A stretch of 54,269 bases of DNA from Candidatus Magnetocorallium paracelense (GTDB lineage: Bacteria; Nitrospirota; Thermodesulfovibrionia; Thermodesulfovibrionales; Magnetobacteriaceae): NCBI GenBank assembly GCA_029001845.1, contig JAREWP010000037.1:1-54269 (forward strand), written 5' to 3'. Under the pieces are notes generated by a model that saw only the letters and a program-made list of their open reading frames with translations, made no database searches and had not been told where the DNA came from. Of the stretch, positions 17,184-25,441 are shown piece after piece (the stretch's first letter is position 1; each line of letters begins with the position of its first letter). The translations under genes were made by a program, and so were the position numbers.

Positions 17184-17942
17184 ATGGTGAAAAAAAATAT
17201 TTTACTTGTACTTTTAATGGTTTTGTACTTATGTATCTCCATACCTTATGTTATTGCTTTTGACAATAAGGATATGGAAAAAGCGCAGCTAAGGAACAGC
17301 GATGTGGATTTCCAAAATAATCCTGTTGATTATATGGCTTCTATTTATAGAGACTACCATGACTGGAGGATTGATGAGGGGTTAAAAAAATCCGACGCTG
17401 CAATCGGTATTGTTGACAAGATATATATTAAAGATCCTGAAAAGGAGTTTTCCGATCCGAAACTAAAGCTTAAAAAAGCATCGCAAGTGAGATCGACATT
17501 ATATACGCTCCTTGGAATGCTCAAATACAGGAAGTTTCTGACAACGGGGCATAAAGCAAGAGAAGAAGCCTACAGCCCTTTGATGGAAAAAATTAAAAAG
17601 GGAGAAGAATTAAGTGAAGACGACTTGGAGTCAATTGCCGGAGAGATCGAGGGAAGAGAAACCGATATTCAGGTAAAAAGCCTGTTCCGGGAAACTGTAA
17701 CAGCCTTTGAAACAGCAGTCAAAAGCGACCCCTCCAACCCTGCGCCACATTACCAACTTGGAACGGTATACAACGCTGCAACAGACAGCGATTACTCGAT
17801 GATTGCTGAAAAGGAATTTTACATATCCTATAAGTTGTCACTTAAAGAGGGGGACACTCAGGCGGCAGAGAGATCGCTCGAGGCGTTAAGGAATGTTAAC
17901 GAGAAGTCGGAATATCTAAAGCGTATAGAGGTTGGAAAATAA
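17184..17942 (+). CDS. Exported TPR-type protein
   Basis: I chose ATG 17184, which gives a 252-residue protein starting MVKKN with a clear signal peptide (VLLMVLYLCISIPYVIA, then FDNKD). An in-frame ATG at 17115 adds 23 residues ahead of the signal peptide and is unlikely. The mature part is helical and charged. Near the C-terminus (about 170-225) a TPR-like unit reads AVKSDPSNPAPHYQLGTVYN. The next gene overlaps it by one base and is also an exported TPR protein, so the two are probably co-translated and may form a complex. The position just after the octahaem cytochrome is suggestive, but a strong terminator separates them. The function is unknown. Confidence 0.75.
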   Translation: MVKKNILLVLLMVLYLCISIPYVIAFDNKDMEKAQLRNSDVDFQNNPVDYMASIYRDYHDWRIDEGLKKSDAAIGIVDKIYIKDPEKEFSDPKLKLKKASQVRSTLYTLLGMLKYRKFLTTGHKAREEAYSPLMEKIKKGEELSEDDLESIAGEIEGRETDIQVKSLFRETVTAFETAVKSDPSNPAPHYQLGTVYNAATDSDYSMIAEKEFYISYKLSLKEGDTQAAERSLEALRNVNEKSEYLKRIEVGK

Positions 17943-18400
17943 TGATGATTAAAGGGAGAGGCCGTCTTTTTATAGTATTATTTATTTTATTATTGCTCCT
18001 GTTTTCACCTGGTCAGCTCCTTTCCCAGACAAGCTCGTCTATTACTCAAAAAAGCGGTCCAATGCCTCCGCCTTCTGTTGAGGGGCTCGACGATTACAAA
18101 AAATTTATTGTATTTGCAGGCAGATATATTGAAGAGGGAGATTATGGCAATGCTTTGGATTCTCTTCACAGTGCCGAAAAAATCAGAGATAACGATCCTC
18201 TGTTGTATGAACTCCTCGGCATCGTGTACGATTCCGAAAGGATGTCTGAAAAGGCCTATGGGTATTATAAAAAGGCGGGAGAGATGTACCTGGCATCGGG
18301 TAATACAGATAAAGCCTGGAATATGCTCGGGTGGATGAGAACAGTGAAAATGGATTCAAAGGAAGTCCTGGATTTCGAGAAGAGATTGAAGGAGCGTTGA
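17942..18400 (+). CDS. Exported small TPR protein
   Basis: This 152-residue protein has an N-terminal hydrophobic segment (about 9-25; signal peptide ending near LLSQ) and two to three TPR-like helices (AGRYIEEGDYGNALDSLHSA, LLYELLGIVYD, EKAYGYYKKAGEMYLASG). Its start overlaps the stop of the upstream TPR gene (TAATG). It probably acts in the periplasm as a protein-binding partner of its neighbour. No catalytic motif is visible. Confidence 0.78.
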   Translation: MMIKGRGRLFIVLFILLLLLFSPGQLLSQTSSSITQKSGPMPPPSVEGLDDYKKFIVFAGRYIEEGDYGNALDSLHSAEKIRDNDPLLYELLGIVYDSERMSEKAYGYYKKAGEMYLASGNTDKAWNMLGWMRTVKMDSKEVLDFEKRLKER

Positions 18401-18520
18401 TACTTAATTTAGTCCCTGTATAAATTAAATCGGTGTTCGAAGTTGTTGTTTTTTAACCACAGATTTAAGAACCTGGTTAAATGGCCGGCAGTCGATAAAA
18501 CAATTGCAAGTTAAAAATAA

Positions 18521-18614
18521 CCACGAAGATGATCACGAAGTGCTTGAAGTTTTAAAGAATTTTTTTCTTCGCGCCCGCGACCTTCATGGTTAAAATTTTT
18601 TTTAAAGTACTTTT
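18521..18614. repeat. Dispersed repeat with CTTCGCGCCCG core, copy 2
   Basis: CCACGAAGATGATCACGAAG on the left and CTTCGCGCCCGCGACCTTCA plus TGGTTAAAA on the right form an imperfect palindrome. It shares its block order with the copy at 2044-2125. It ends in AAAGTACTTTT immediately before the ATG of the LPS-kinase-like gene at 18615, so the whole untranslated leader of that gene is repeat sequence. The rest of 18401-18614 shows nothing else. Confidence 0.75.
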
Positions 18615-19454
18615 ATGTACTCATTCACACAACGGCAGGGGCTCACCATAAATAATGACTATTTAGATTTATTGCACCAAAACTCCCTTTCCGATTTTAC
18701 CGTCCTGAAAAACTATACAGGCGGTACTCTCCTTAAAGACAACGTCTTCAGATCCGTTATGCGTTTTGAACTGGATGGCAGGACTTTTTATTTAAAACGA
18801 CACTTCTGGCCGTACAGAAAAAAAATCAAATCGATTCTGCCTTACTTAAAAAATGAGGACGCAGTCGGTGAGTGGAAAAATATTTTGCTCCTAAGCGAAC
18901 TCGGTTTCAACACAATGACTCCCGTTGCCTTTGGAGAAAAAAAGAGGGCCGGCATACCTGTATTTTCTTTAACCCTTACGGAGGATATTTATGACGCCGA
19001 AAAGCTGGAAAACTATTTCCCCGCCAACTTTACACCACCCCTTACCGGCGATAAAATTATGAAAAAGAGGACTCTGATTCGTATGATCGCTGCTCTGGCT
19101 GCGGATTTACATGAAAAGGGATTGAATCATCAGGATTTTTATATGGGCCATCTCTTAATCAGGTCGCCGGAAGGACCGATATTCATTATAGATCTTCAGA
19201 GGATGCACCGAAGAACCTCTATTCGCCGACTCGACAGAATAAAAGACCTTGCACAGGTCGCATACTCTGCGCGATGTACGGGAGTGATGTCGAAAAGCGA
19301 TTTTATGAGATTCGCCCATACATATTTCGGAACCGATAAGTTGTCGTCTCGTAACAGGGGGCTTATAAAAAGTATTATGGCGAAGGAGAGAAGAATAGCA
19401 AAACACGATGCAAAACTCAAAATGAGAAGATTGATCGCCTCCTCTGCCAGATAG
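18615..19454 (+). CDS. Lipopolysaccharide kinase (WaaP/InaA-like)
   Basis: This 279-residue protein has a small-kinase fold: a possible ATP lysine at K61 (FYLKRHF), catalytic loop NHQDFYMGHLLI (H172, D174) and metal-binding D193 in IIDLQRM. The HQDFYxxH signature belongs to the Kdo/WaaP-type kinases that phosphorylate sugars of the LPS inner core in the cytoplasm. The start ATG has no clear ribosome binding site because the leader is the repeat at 18521-18614. There are no other LPS genes nearby, so this is an isolated member. A different lipid or sugar acceptor is possible. Confidence 0.82.
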   Translation: MYSFTQRQGLTINNDYLDLLHQNSLSDFTVLKNYTGGTLLKDNVFRSVMRFELDGRTFYLKRHFWPYRKKIKSILPYLKNEDAVGEWKNILLLSELGFNTMTPVAFGEKKRAGIPVFSLTLTEDIYDAEKLENYFPANFTPPLTGDKIMKKRTLIRMIAALAADLHEKGLNHQDFYMGHLLIRSPEGPIFIIDLQRMHRRTSIRRLDRIKDLAQVAYSARCTGVMSKSDFMRFAHTYFGTDKLSSRNRGLIKSIMAKERRIAKHDAKLKMRRLIASSAR

Positions 19455-19507
19455 AATGATAATAAGAGATAAATGTCGAAAGAAATTTTCATATATGAGT
19501 CTGCAGC

Positions 19508-19558
19508 CAATACCATTAACTTAAGGCGGAAGGTGCTTTGCTCCTTAAGTTAATGACA
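19508..19558. repeat. Palindromic intergenic element, short inverted copy
   Basis: CAATACCATTAACTTAAGG and CCTTAAGTTAATGACA form the ends, with CGGAAGGTGCTTTGCT between them. Read on the minus strand it matches both outer ends of the element at 576-706, including the flanking TGTCAT and ATGGTATTG, but lacks the middle of about 80 bp. Confidence 0.8.
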
Positions 19559-19688
19559 GTGAGTCTGCAACTATATTGTTCTGTTTTTTTATGTTAGAAT
19601 AATATAATGAAAACGGTGGATTTAAAGGCGCTCAATGAGTAAAAAAGTTTTATACTGAATCATTACTTTTTTTATAAAGATGATCATT

Positions 19689-19830
19689 ACTCAGGTACAA
19701 GGCTGAAGGCTGAAGCAAAAAATTAAATGACTTAAGTAGCATCAGCCAATAAAAAATCTTAATGTTTTTATCGATAACGCATGTTTTACCTGATAGTCTT
19801 CAGCCTTCAGTCTTTACACCTAAGTAGTTA
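19689..19830. repeat. MITE-like element (AGGCTGAAGGCTGAAG ends)
   Basis: The left end ACTCAGGTACAAGGCTGAAG is an imperfect inverted match of the right end (CTTCAGCCTTCAGTC then TTTACACCTAAGT). The interior is AT-rich and has no reading frame. A partial copy of the right end lies at 7253-7295. Together with the element at 19508-19558 it fills most of the 433-bp gap before the toxin gene; no other feature is seen there. Confidence 0.65.
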
Positions 19831-19887
19831 CTAAAGATATTAATAGTGTAATTACTGCTTTGCCGGATTGTATTTTACTTAACGTCC

Positions 19888-20160
19888 ATGAAATTCGAAT
19901 GGAACGAAAACAAAGCAGCGACTAATTTTTTAAAACACAGAGTATCGTTTGACGAAGCAAAAACTGTGTTTCTTGATCCATTTTTTATAGATTTTTATGA
20001 TCCTGATCACTCTTATAATGAAGAAAGATACATTATTATTGGAAAATCCCGGCGAAACCGTTTACTGATTGTGTCTTATGTGGAGCGTGATGAAGCGATT
20101 CGTTTGATTAGTGCACGGGAACTAACGAAAGGAGAACGTGAGTTTTATGAGGAAGGTTAA
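19888..20160 (+). CDS. brnT: BrnT-family toxin
   Basis: This 90-residue protein has the BrnT layout: FEWNENKAATNFLKHRVSFDEA at the start, then FLDPF, YIIIGKSRRNRLLIVSYVER and the ending IRLISARELTKGEREFYEE. BrnT is a RelE-fold ribonuclease toxin. The next gene overlaps its 3' end by 14 bp (ATG 20147) or 23 bp (GTG 20138) and encodes the antitoxin, the usual order for brnTA. All recognisable blocks are intact, so it is likely functional. It is embedded in a repeat-rich stretch. Confidence 0.9.
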   Translation: MKFEWNENKAATNFLKHRVSFDEAKTVFLDPFFIDFYDPDHSYNEERYIIIGKSRRNRLLIVSYVERDEAIRLISARELTKGEREFYEEG

Positions 20161-20374
20161 ATCTAAACCTGAAGATGAACTTAAACCTGAATATGATTTA
20201 AGTACCTTGAGAGTGAGAAAGGTGGGTGCCGGAAGGAAAGAGCCGGTTCATTTAGACCCTGATGTTGCTAAAATGTTCCCTGATTCAGAGTCGGTTAATG
20301 AAGCATTGCGATTTATGATTAGAATTTTGAGAGAAAATAAACAAACTCTGCGGAGCATCGGTAACAATGACTAA
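20147..20374 (+). CDS. brnA: BrnA-like antitoxin
   Basis: About 75 residues from ATG 20147; GTG 20138 is an alternative start but is only 3 bases after the GGAG motif. The C-terminal part (HLDPDVAKMFPDSESVNEALRFMIRIL) is a ribbon-helix-helix-like end typical of BrnA antitoxins, preceded by a charged N-terminal toxin-binding tail. It overlaps brnT upstream and the DUF748 gene downstream (ATG 20367 before its own stop), so all three could be translated from one mRNA. The complex normally represses its own promoter. Confidence 0.82.
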   Translation: MRKVKSKPEDELKPEYDLSTLRVRKVGAGRKEPVHLDPDVAKMFPDSESVNEALRFMIRILRENKQTLRSIGNND

Positions 20375-23300
20375 TCGGGGAGTAGAGTCGATAGAAACAT
20401 CTCATACCTCATTCAGCACTATCCGTAAGTCTGTACGATTTTGGATAGTCGCCTCTTTTGTTACCTTTTTTATCCTTGTTTTGTCCCTTGCACCGATAGG
20501 TATGTCCTATGTGATCAAGCAGTGGCTGCTGTCTCATGGGGGCGATGTTGTGTCTTTAAAAAATATCGATTTCAACCCCTTTACAGGACGAGCTCTTTTT
20601 CAAGGATTGTCTGTAAGCGTGGATAACAGAGAGGTTTTGTCATTGACGGAGGCAAGAGTGAAGTTCGGATGGTTTCCGCTGATTCGTAAAAAAGCTGTTA
20701 TCGAGGAGGTCTTTGTCAGTGGGCTGGATATTTCAATTGAAGAACTTTCCGATAAATCCTGGCGTATTGGCGGAATTCGCCAGGATTTAACTGAGGGAGA
20801 AACAGATAATTCAGACAGCACCTCTGATGATGCATTATCTCCACCTTCATCGCCGTGGGGAGTTGGCTTGTGGTTATTTTCAATGGAAAAGAGCAATGTT
20901 CGTTTCCATGGTATGGATATAGAAGCTGTCTTGCAGGTAGATAACACAAGAATTACGCGTGTCATAAGTTGGGAAAGGGACAATGCCGCGGTAATCGAAT
21001 TTAAGGGAGCTTTTAATAAGGCCCCTTTACAAATAAGAGCAGAAGCTGCTCCCTTTGCCGAGACATTCCGCCTGGCGACTCAAGTCAAACTTACAGGGCT
21101 GACTCTTGACGATTTTGCTGTTTTAGCCAAATCCGATCTTTCCCGATTAAGCGGGATTGTGGATGTCGATTTTGACATGCAAGTGAAATTATCGAAAGAT
21201 AGGGGCATTGATTTGGTTCAGAAGGGTGCATTATCTCTGCAGCAGGTACATGTAACATCTTCGGACGCCGATATCGAGGCCGAGAAGTTTATGTGGTCAG
21301 GTATGACTCACATTGCCATGTCCTCAAGCGGTGAAGAGATTGAAGTGGATGGAAACGGTGATGTAACGGGCGACAAGATCGTATTTGTTCAGGAGAGTGA
21401 GAATATTACAGGAAAAAAGGGAGCATTTTCCTGGTCCGGAAAAGTCGGAGTAAAGAAAAAGAAAGGTGAGATCGATGCTGTTTTCGATGGAGATTTCCTG
21501 GCCCGTGATATTGAGTTTCAGGGCGACATCGGTTCTGTTAAGGAAGATCTCATCGAATGGAAGGGCTCTGCAGAGTATACAACCGTCGGTGAGGATGTTG
21601 CGCTTACGTTATCGGCAAAGGGGCGACTCGGAAGCGGCCCCCTCTCTGTTCAACTCTCTGAACAAGGTGTTGACCTGGATCAATCCGGCATTAATTGGGA
21701 AGGTTCATTCCTTTTGGAAGGTAAGGAAAATCCACCCTCTTCCAATATAAAAGCAGTTGGAAAGATCACAGGCGGAGAAGTGGCGCTTAAAGTGCAAAAG
21801 GAGAATTTGAGATATAAGCATTCGGGAATTATGTGGGACGGCCTGGCGGAACTTTCTACTCAACAGACAGAAGATGGTATGAAAGAGGGAATTCATATAC
21901 AAGGGGATTTTTCCGCCAATTCTATAGATATAACTTCCCTTGATGAAACTCTTTCTCTCATCGGAATCGGAGACTTATCTTTAAAGGGATTGGATGTGAC
22001 AGGACCGGACGCCTTTGATTTGGCTACACTCGATTTGAGAGAGCTTCATCTGTTGAATAATCCGGTGGAAGAGAAAGACAGGACTGATTCGGATTCCGAT
22101 CGGAAAATAAAAAGGACCCGAGAATCGTTGCTTTCTCTTAACCGTATAGAAATGGTGAAATCCGAAATAAGACTCCCCAATTCATTTCGAATTGATTCCC
22201 TTCAAATTGATGGTGCAAAAGCGTTTATTCGAAGGACCGGGGAAGGTGACATCGATTTAGTTAAAGACGCATTGGCTTTTATGGAGAGGGAAGTGGGAGA
22301 GGAAAAGAAAGAGAGCACTCCGGAAGCGGTTGTTGAGACTCCCGCCGCAGACAGCCCTGCTTCTCTTAACGTTTATATCGGCAAAGCGGAGATGACCGGC
22401 GAAAGCAGTGTGCGTTTTGAAGATATGTCTGTTTCTCCACCTTTTCTGACTCAAGTCGATTTCACTGAGATGTCGATATGGGACATTGATAACACCACTG
22501 CCGATAAGTCGATAAAGTTTTCATTGGCAGGGAAGTCGGGAAAATATTCGGATTTATCCTTTAAGGGAGATGTGACGCCTTTTGACGAGAAAATAAGTTT
22601 AAACCTGGTAAGTGAAATAAGAGGATTCGATATGCTGTCTCTGTCTCCATATACGGTCTCGATGATCGGTTACGGCTTTACAAGCGGAGAGATGAGCGCC
22701 GATATCGATGTGAAAGTGGACAAAGGAGTGATGGATGGGGAGACGAAACTAAAGCTTCTCAAACTGCACGTAGCACCGGACGAGACTGCCGCCAATGACG
22801 GGAAAAAGGGAAAATTATCAATTCCCCTGGAGACAGCGCTTGGAGTCTTGCGCAAAAAGGATGATTCGATTCAATTAAACGTTCCGATTTCAGGAAATAT
22901 CGATGATCCTGATTTCGATCTGAGTCATGCTATAAACACAGCACTCGGCAAAGCGGCAAGCGCTGCTGCCGTGGGCTATCTTTCCTATGCGCTACAGCCT
23001 TTCGGCGCCATTGTAACGGCAGCCAGGATCGCAGGCTCGATGGCGATGCGCGTGCGGCTTGATCCTGTATTTTTCGATTCCGGGAAAAAAACTCTTAATA
23101 ACAGCTCAATGGAATATCTCGATAAGGTTTCAAAAATACTGAATGATCGTAAGGAGATAAGCTTACAGGTTTGCGGACGTGCAACAGCGGATGACAGGGC
23201 TGCATTGCTAATGATTGAAAAAGCGAAAGCAGAATCTTTGAAAAAAGAGAAGACCGGTCAGCAGAAAAAAGTATCCGCTAATGGAGGAAAAGTCGCTGTG

Positions 23301-23492
23301 TCAAAGGAACAGCCGCCGGTCTTGCCACCCATTACCGACGAGCAGCTTCTTTCCATTGCAAAAGAGCGAGCTTTTGTAGTCAAGGATATATTAATTGAAA
23401 AACACGGGATCGATTCGGGACGCCTGATTTCATGTAAGCCTGAAATCGATAGTGATACAAAGGACAAGCCGAGAGTTGAGTTATTAATTTAG
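20367..23492 (+). CDS. DUF748/AsmA-like envelope protein
   Basis: The 1041-residue protein has one N-terminal membrane anchor (about 25-48), followed by a DUF748-type start (ALFQGLSVSVDNREVLSLTEARVKFGWFPLIRKKAVIEEV, in shorter pieces) and a long beta-rich body. A C-terminal DUF748 domain ends with an OmpA-like block (FDSGKKTLNNSSMEYLDKVSKIL). Such proteins span the periplasm; AsmA relatives are linked to lipid transfer and outer-membrane maintenance. It starts inside the antitoxin gene (8-bp overlap), which is an odd partnership. The function is predicted from fold only. Confidence 0.8.
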   Translation: MTNRGVESIETSHTSFSTIRKSVRFWIVASFVTFFILVLSLAPIGMSYVIKQWLLSHGGDVVSLKNIDFNPFTGRALFQGLSVSVDNREVLSLTEARVKFGWFPLIRKKAVIEEVFVSGLDISIEELSDKSWRIGGIRQDLTEGETDNSDSTSDDALSPPSSPWGVGLWLFSMEKSNVRFHGMDIEAVLQVDNTRITRVISWERDNAAVIEFKGAFNKAPLQIRAEAAPFAETFRLATQVKLTGLTLDDFAVLAKSDLSRLSGIVDVDFDMQVKLSKDRGIDLVQKGALSLQQVHVTSSDADIEAEKFMWSGMTHIAMSSSGEEIEVDGNGDVTGDKIVFVQESENITGKKGAFSWSGKVGVKKKKGEIDAVFDGDFLARDIEFQGDIGSVKEDLIEWKGSAEYTTVGEDVALTLSAKGRLGSGPLSVQLSEQGVDLDQSGINWEGSFLLEGKENPPSSNIKAVGKITGGEVALKVQKENLRYKHSGIMWDGLAELSTQQTEDGMKEGIHIQGDFSANSIDITSLDETLSLIGIGDLSLKGLDVTGPDAFDLATLDLRELHLLNNPVEEKDRTDSDSDRKIKRTRESLLSLNRIEMVKSEIRLPNSFRIDSLQIDGAKAFIRRTGEGDIDLVKDALAFMEREVGEEKKESTPEAVVETPAADSPASLNVYIGKAEMTGESSVRFEDMSVSPPFLTQVDFTEMSIWDIDNTTADKSIKFSLAGKSGKYSDLSFKGDVTPFDEKISLNLVSEIRGFDMLSLSPYTVSMIGYGFTSGEMSADIDVKVDKGVMDGETKLKLLKLHVAPDETAANDGKKGKLSIPLETALGVLRKKDDSIQLNVPISGNIDDPDFDLSHAINTALGKAASAAAVGYLSYALQPFGAIVTAARIAGSMAMRVRLDPVFFDSGKKTLNNSSMEYLDKVSKILNDRKEISLQVCGRATADDRAALLMIEKAKAESLKKEKTGQQKKVSANGGKVAVSKEQPPVLPPITDEQLLSIAKERAFVVKDILIEKHGIDSGRLISCKPEIDSDTKDKPRVELLI

Positions 23493-23516
23493 TGTCGTGT
23501 CTAATATGAAATGACC

Positions 23517-23636
23517 TTAAAGTGCAATGTAAGGTTTGCCGGCAAGTTCAATATTGCTTTCCTGAAATTTCTTGGAAATTTCCAAAAAATAAAACCTGAA
23601 GGCAGGTTTTATCGTTACAAATTTCGCTTTTCTCAT
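23517..23636 (-). CDS. Possible small protein, 39 aa
   Basis: A short open frame (starting MRKAKFVTIKPAFRFYF, ending KPYIAL) has ATG at 23636 preceded by a good ribosome binding site, AAGGAGTG, 8 bp upstream. It is not similar to anything I recognise. The perfect 8-bp hairpin AAAACCTG/CAGGTTTT at 23591-23610 falls inside it and could instead be a weak terminator for the + strand DUF748 gene. It may be the start of a longer broken gene. Coding status is uncertain. Confidence 0.35.
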   Translation of the reverse strand: MRKAKFVTIKPAFRFYFLEISKKFQESNIELAGKPYIAL

Positions 23637-23660
23637 TATAATCACTCCTTATGTATTATC

Positions 23661-23820
23661 TAAAAACAGCATTTAGCTGTCAGCCATCAGCTGTCAGCTC
23701 TCTAATTGCAACACTTTATGGTTCAAAACAGATTCACCTGTAAGGTGAAGCTTATTTTGGCATAACATCAGTTCTTTCCTTAGCTGAAGGCTGACCGCTG
23801 ATAGTTGACTGCTGTTTTAA
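23661..23820 (+). repeat. MITE-like element, family A, copy 1
   Basis: The ends TAAAAACAGCATTTAGCTG and GACTGCTGTTTTA are imperfect inverted repeats. The centre has the small palindrome TTCACCTGTAAGGTGAA and the conserved words GCAACACTTTATGG and GGCATAACATCA. Four further copies lie at 28195, 33664, 42383 (inverted) and 45115 (inverted). It contains no reading frame. Confidence 0.88.
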
Positions 23821-24017
23821 GATTATTAACATTCTATTTTTGCATGCTATAGTTTATAGATTTTCAATTTAAATGTAAAGTTAATTATTAAGGGATCGGA
23901 CATTATGATTTTTTTCGGAAGAAATGCAGCATAGCATCTACTTAAAACCACGTCGTGTTGTAAATTGCCTGTATTTAGGAAAGTGAAATGGGGATAGTCG
24001 AAAAATACTCACCGGTG

Positions 24018-24331
24018 TTATAGATCCAGTGCAAAAAGAACAGCTCCTCTTAACTCTTCAAGTTTATCGGAGGAAATTGTCGATATCAGAGAACCTATCA
24101 TTCCTTTCCGGACTGTCTGTATATGATCACAGTTTATGGCGCAATCTTTTTTCATACCATCTGCTGTGGTTAGAGAATAACTTCACTCGGAATATCCCTT
24201 ATTGTAGATGTAATCGGGGCAATAGTGGCTTCTCCAAGGTATTCGAGGGCAGAGTTGCGGGTTAATATGAGAACGGGCCTTTTCTTATCCGGTGATTAAA
24301 ACTTATACCATCTTATTTCTCCGCGTCTCAT
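24018..24331 (-). pseudogene. Broken MazF/PemK-type toxin
   Basis: Minus-strand translation from ATG 24331 (overlapping the antitoxin stop by ATGA) reads MRRGEIRWYKF, then an in-frame TAA, then SPDKKRPVLILTRNSALEYL and APITSTIRDIPSEV, which is a MazF-type sequence. After IL a frameshift is needed to continue as ADGMKKDCAINCDHIQTV and SSDKLEELRGAVLFALDL, ending at TAA 24018-24020. So the toxin carries one nonsense codon and one frameshift but is otherwise complete. The stretch 23821-24017 before it shows no gene. Confidence 0.82.
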
Positions 24332-24561
24332 TCATCACCCCAGTCCTGCTCATGCTCCCAGGCACTGAACTCTTCTTTTTTTACAGGTTGAGTTTCATAT
24401 CCTTTGCGATGTTTCTTTTCGAGTGTACGAACATGATGATCATTAATAGCTTTTTGTAATGCACTACGTGTAAATGCCGATCTGGTTGTTTTTAATTCCT
24501 TAACAACCCTGTCCACCATCTCAACCAGATTATTGTCTAATGTCATTTGTACTGTCTTCAT
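24328..24561 (-). CDS. Ribbon-helix-helix antitoxin (MazE-type partner)
   Basis: The 77-residue protein begins MKTVQMTLDNNLVEMVDRVV and continues with ELKTTRSAFTRSALQKAI, a ribbon-helix-helix DNA-binding domain. Its acidic tail ends with FSAWEHEQDWGDE, the part expected to bind a toxin. I chose ATG 24561, because the longer frame adds 26 residues that do not resemble the family. Its stop overlaps the start of the broken MazF-type toxin. The antitoxin looks intact while its toxin is dead, so it may survive as an antidote against related toxins or as a relic. Confidence 0.82.
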   Translation of the reverse strand: MKTVQMTLDNNLVEMVDRVVKELKTTRSAFTRSALQKAINDHHVRTLEKKHRKGYETQPVKKEEFSAWEHEQDWGDE

Positions 24562-24695
24562 AATTATGTTACATCTATAGGGATAATTATAGCTATTATA
24601 ATCCATAGTAAAATCATTGTCAATATATGGACGATGCAACGATGCATCAGGCTTTTAAAATTGTTAGAGAAGAAACTCTTCAATTTTGTGATTTA

Positions 24696-24704
24696 TGGTA
24701 TAAT
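24696..24704 (+). promoter_or_regulatory. Candidate extended -10 promoter for the uridine-kinase-like gene
   Basis: TGGTATAAT combines a TG extension with a consensus -10 hexamer. No good -35 is seen at the expected distance, which is common for extended -10 promoters. It lies about 105 bp upstream of the ATG at 24809, in a gap with no other feature. Confidence 0.45.
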
Positions 24705-24808
24705 ATTGAGGATATAAGTATTAAATCGGCATCATTCAGGATAGCATTATATTAATATTTTGCATCTGTTGTTGAAGTGCTAAACAGATAATAAAAAGGG
24801 GGTTACTT

Positions 24809-25441
24809 ATGCTTGGCGACGTATTGTTAATAGAAGAAAAACATGAAAAAGCTGCAAAAGTTATTCTGCAAAGAGTTTTAAAAGAGAAAAAGGACAAATA
24901 CATGATAGCAATATCGGGCGAATCAGGTTCAGGAAAATCGGAACTGGCCCATGTGTTGGCCAAAGAGCTTAAAAAAGTTGGTATTCGTGCAAAACCAATC
25001 CATATAGACAATTATTACAAAATTTCTCCTCTTGAAAGAACTGAATGGCGGAAAACCCAAGGTTTTGATAAAATCGGTTTCAACGAATACGACTGGGAAA
25101 CAATTTATAAGAACATCGAAGAGTTTAAAACCGGCGGAAAAGCGACCATGCCATGCATCGACATTGTAACGGATCAAGTTGACACGTTGATTACTGATTT
25201 TTCAGAAGTTCAGATGCTCATAATCGACGGTTTGTATGCCGTAAAAACGGATGGTGTTGACTTAAGAGTGTTTATAGAATTGACATATCATGATACCAAA
25301 AAGGCCCAAATTTTAAGGGGTAAAGAACCTCAAAACGAATACAGGCTAAAAGTTCTGGAAAGAGAGCATGAAAACGTTCAATCCCTTAAACCTACAGCCC
25401 ATATGTTTATAAACAAAGACTATATGGCTGTTGACGCTTAG
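24809..25441 (+). CDS. Uridine kinase-like P-loop protein
   Basis: The 210-residue protein has Walker A GESGSGKS (37-44), then PIHIDNYYK, the substrate-side Asp motif of the uridine kinase/phosphoribulokinase family, and MPCIDIVTDQVDTL, with LIIDGLYAV as Walker B. It would phosphorylate uridine, cytidine or a related small molecule in the cytoplasm. AGGGGG at 24798-24803 is the ribosome binding site. The TAG stop spans the first base of the palindromic element at 25438-25620, so the C-terminus may have been set by that insertion, although 210 residues is a normal length. There are no pyrimidine genes nearby. Confidence 0.8.
   Translation: MLGDVLLIEEKHEKAAKVILQRVLKEKKDKYMIAISGESGSGKSELAHVLAKELKKVGIRAKPIHIDNYYKISPLERTEWRKTQGFDKIGFNEYDWETIYKNIEEFKTGGKATMPCIDIVTDQVDTLITDFSEVQMLIIDGLYAVKTDGVDLRVFIELTYHDTKKAQILRGKEPQNEYRLKVLEREHENVQSLKPTAHMFINKDYMAVDA

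Noticed and set aside
24029-24265. 78-codon + strand open frame
   Set aside because: It is antisense to the broken MazF-type toxin, which explains the sequence better.
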